Source: Symsagittifera roscoffensis
Lineage: Eukaryota; Xenacoelomorpha; Acoela; Convolutidae
Direction of reading: 5' to 3'
DNA length: 64,000 nt
NCBI RefSeq assembly: GCF_963678635.1
Contig: NC_087063.1
Location: forward strand, 33,602,682 to 33,666,681
Made by a program: the position numbers and the translations under genes. The notes beneath the pieces were generated by a model. It did no database searches, was not told the DNA's origin, and saw only the letters and a program-made list of their open reading frames with translations. Shown here piece after piece: positions 63,928 to 64,000 of the stretch (the first letter of the stretch is position 1; each line of letters begins with the position of its first letter).

Positions 63928-64000
63928 AAGTAAGTAGATTTTGGTTGAATGTATATAGCATTATACCCGCATTTCACATTTTTCTTCTTACTTTCTGTGC

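Overview
The window is metazoan DNA, probably from a small-bodied marine or aquatic invertebrate. It is AT-rich, has long intergenic stretches, carries two animal/ciliary genes (a beta-tubulin and nephrocystin-4) with uninterrupted coding frames, and is packed with eukaryotic transposable elements (Ty3/Gypsy LTR elements, a LINE, a MULE, hAT-like and other MITEs, satellites). I cannot fix the phylum from the sequence.

Layout. 1-4.1 kb: intergenic, one tRNA-like relic. 4.1-5.1 kb: intronless, divergent beta-tubulin on the plus strand, cut by a 200-base assembly gap. 5.3-24.2 kb: an exceptionally large (about 18.8 kb) env-bearing Ty3/Gypsy-type element with near-identical LTRs, a 1.2 kb structured leader, a small basic frame, a fused 2742-codon gag-pol, two tiny membrane-protein frames, a Pro/Ser/Thr-rich frame, two env-like frames, a 599-codon accessory frame and a candidate 77-nt intron directly after the last stop. 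24.8-28.2 kb: decayed LINE. 28.85-33.01 kb (minus): complete single-exon nephrocystin-4, 1386 aa. 33.6-34.6 kb: minisatellite and a TIR MITE. 36.0-41.7 kb: LTR-gag-LTR-gag-LTR tandem array with a unit of about 2.46 kb. 42.2-44.0 and 58.2-60.9 kb: two copies of an unrecognised cassette built from degenerate ~86-bp monomers between conserved ends. 44.2-45.5 kb: retroelement relic plus an isolated LTR related to the large element. 45.96-52.11 kb (minus): nearly whole 6.15-kb Gypsy element with 204-bp LTRs, flanked by ~203-bp direct repeats that include part of a hAT-like MITE. 52.65-54.0 kb: second copy of the relic. 54.4-55.65 kb (minus): decayed MULE transposase next to a fold-back MITE. 56.9-57.2 kb: ~30-bp minisatellite. 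61.6-62.4 kb: interleaved repeats split by a palindromic insertion. The last 1.6 kb may enter another gene.

Only the tubulin and nephrocystin-4 look like host genes; both serve microtubules or cilia, but there is no evidence that they are co-regulated. Most of the rest is mobile-element history. The most unusual items are the oversized multi-frame retroelement and the paired 86-bp-monomer cassettes.
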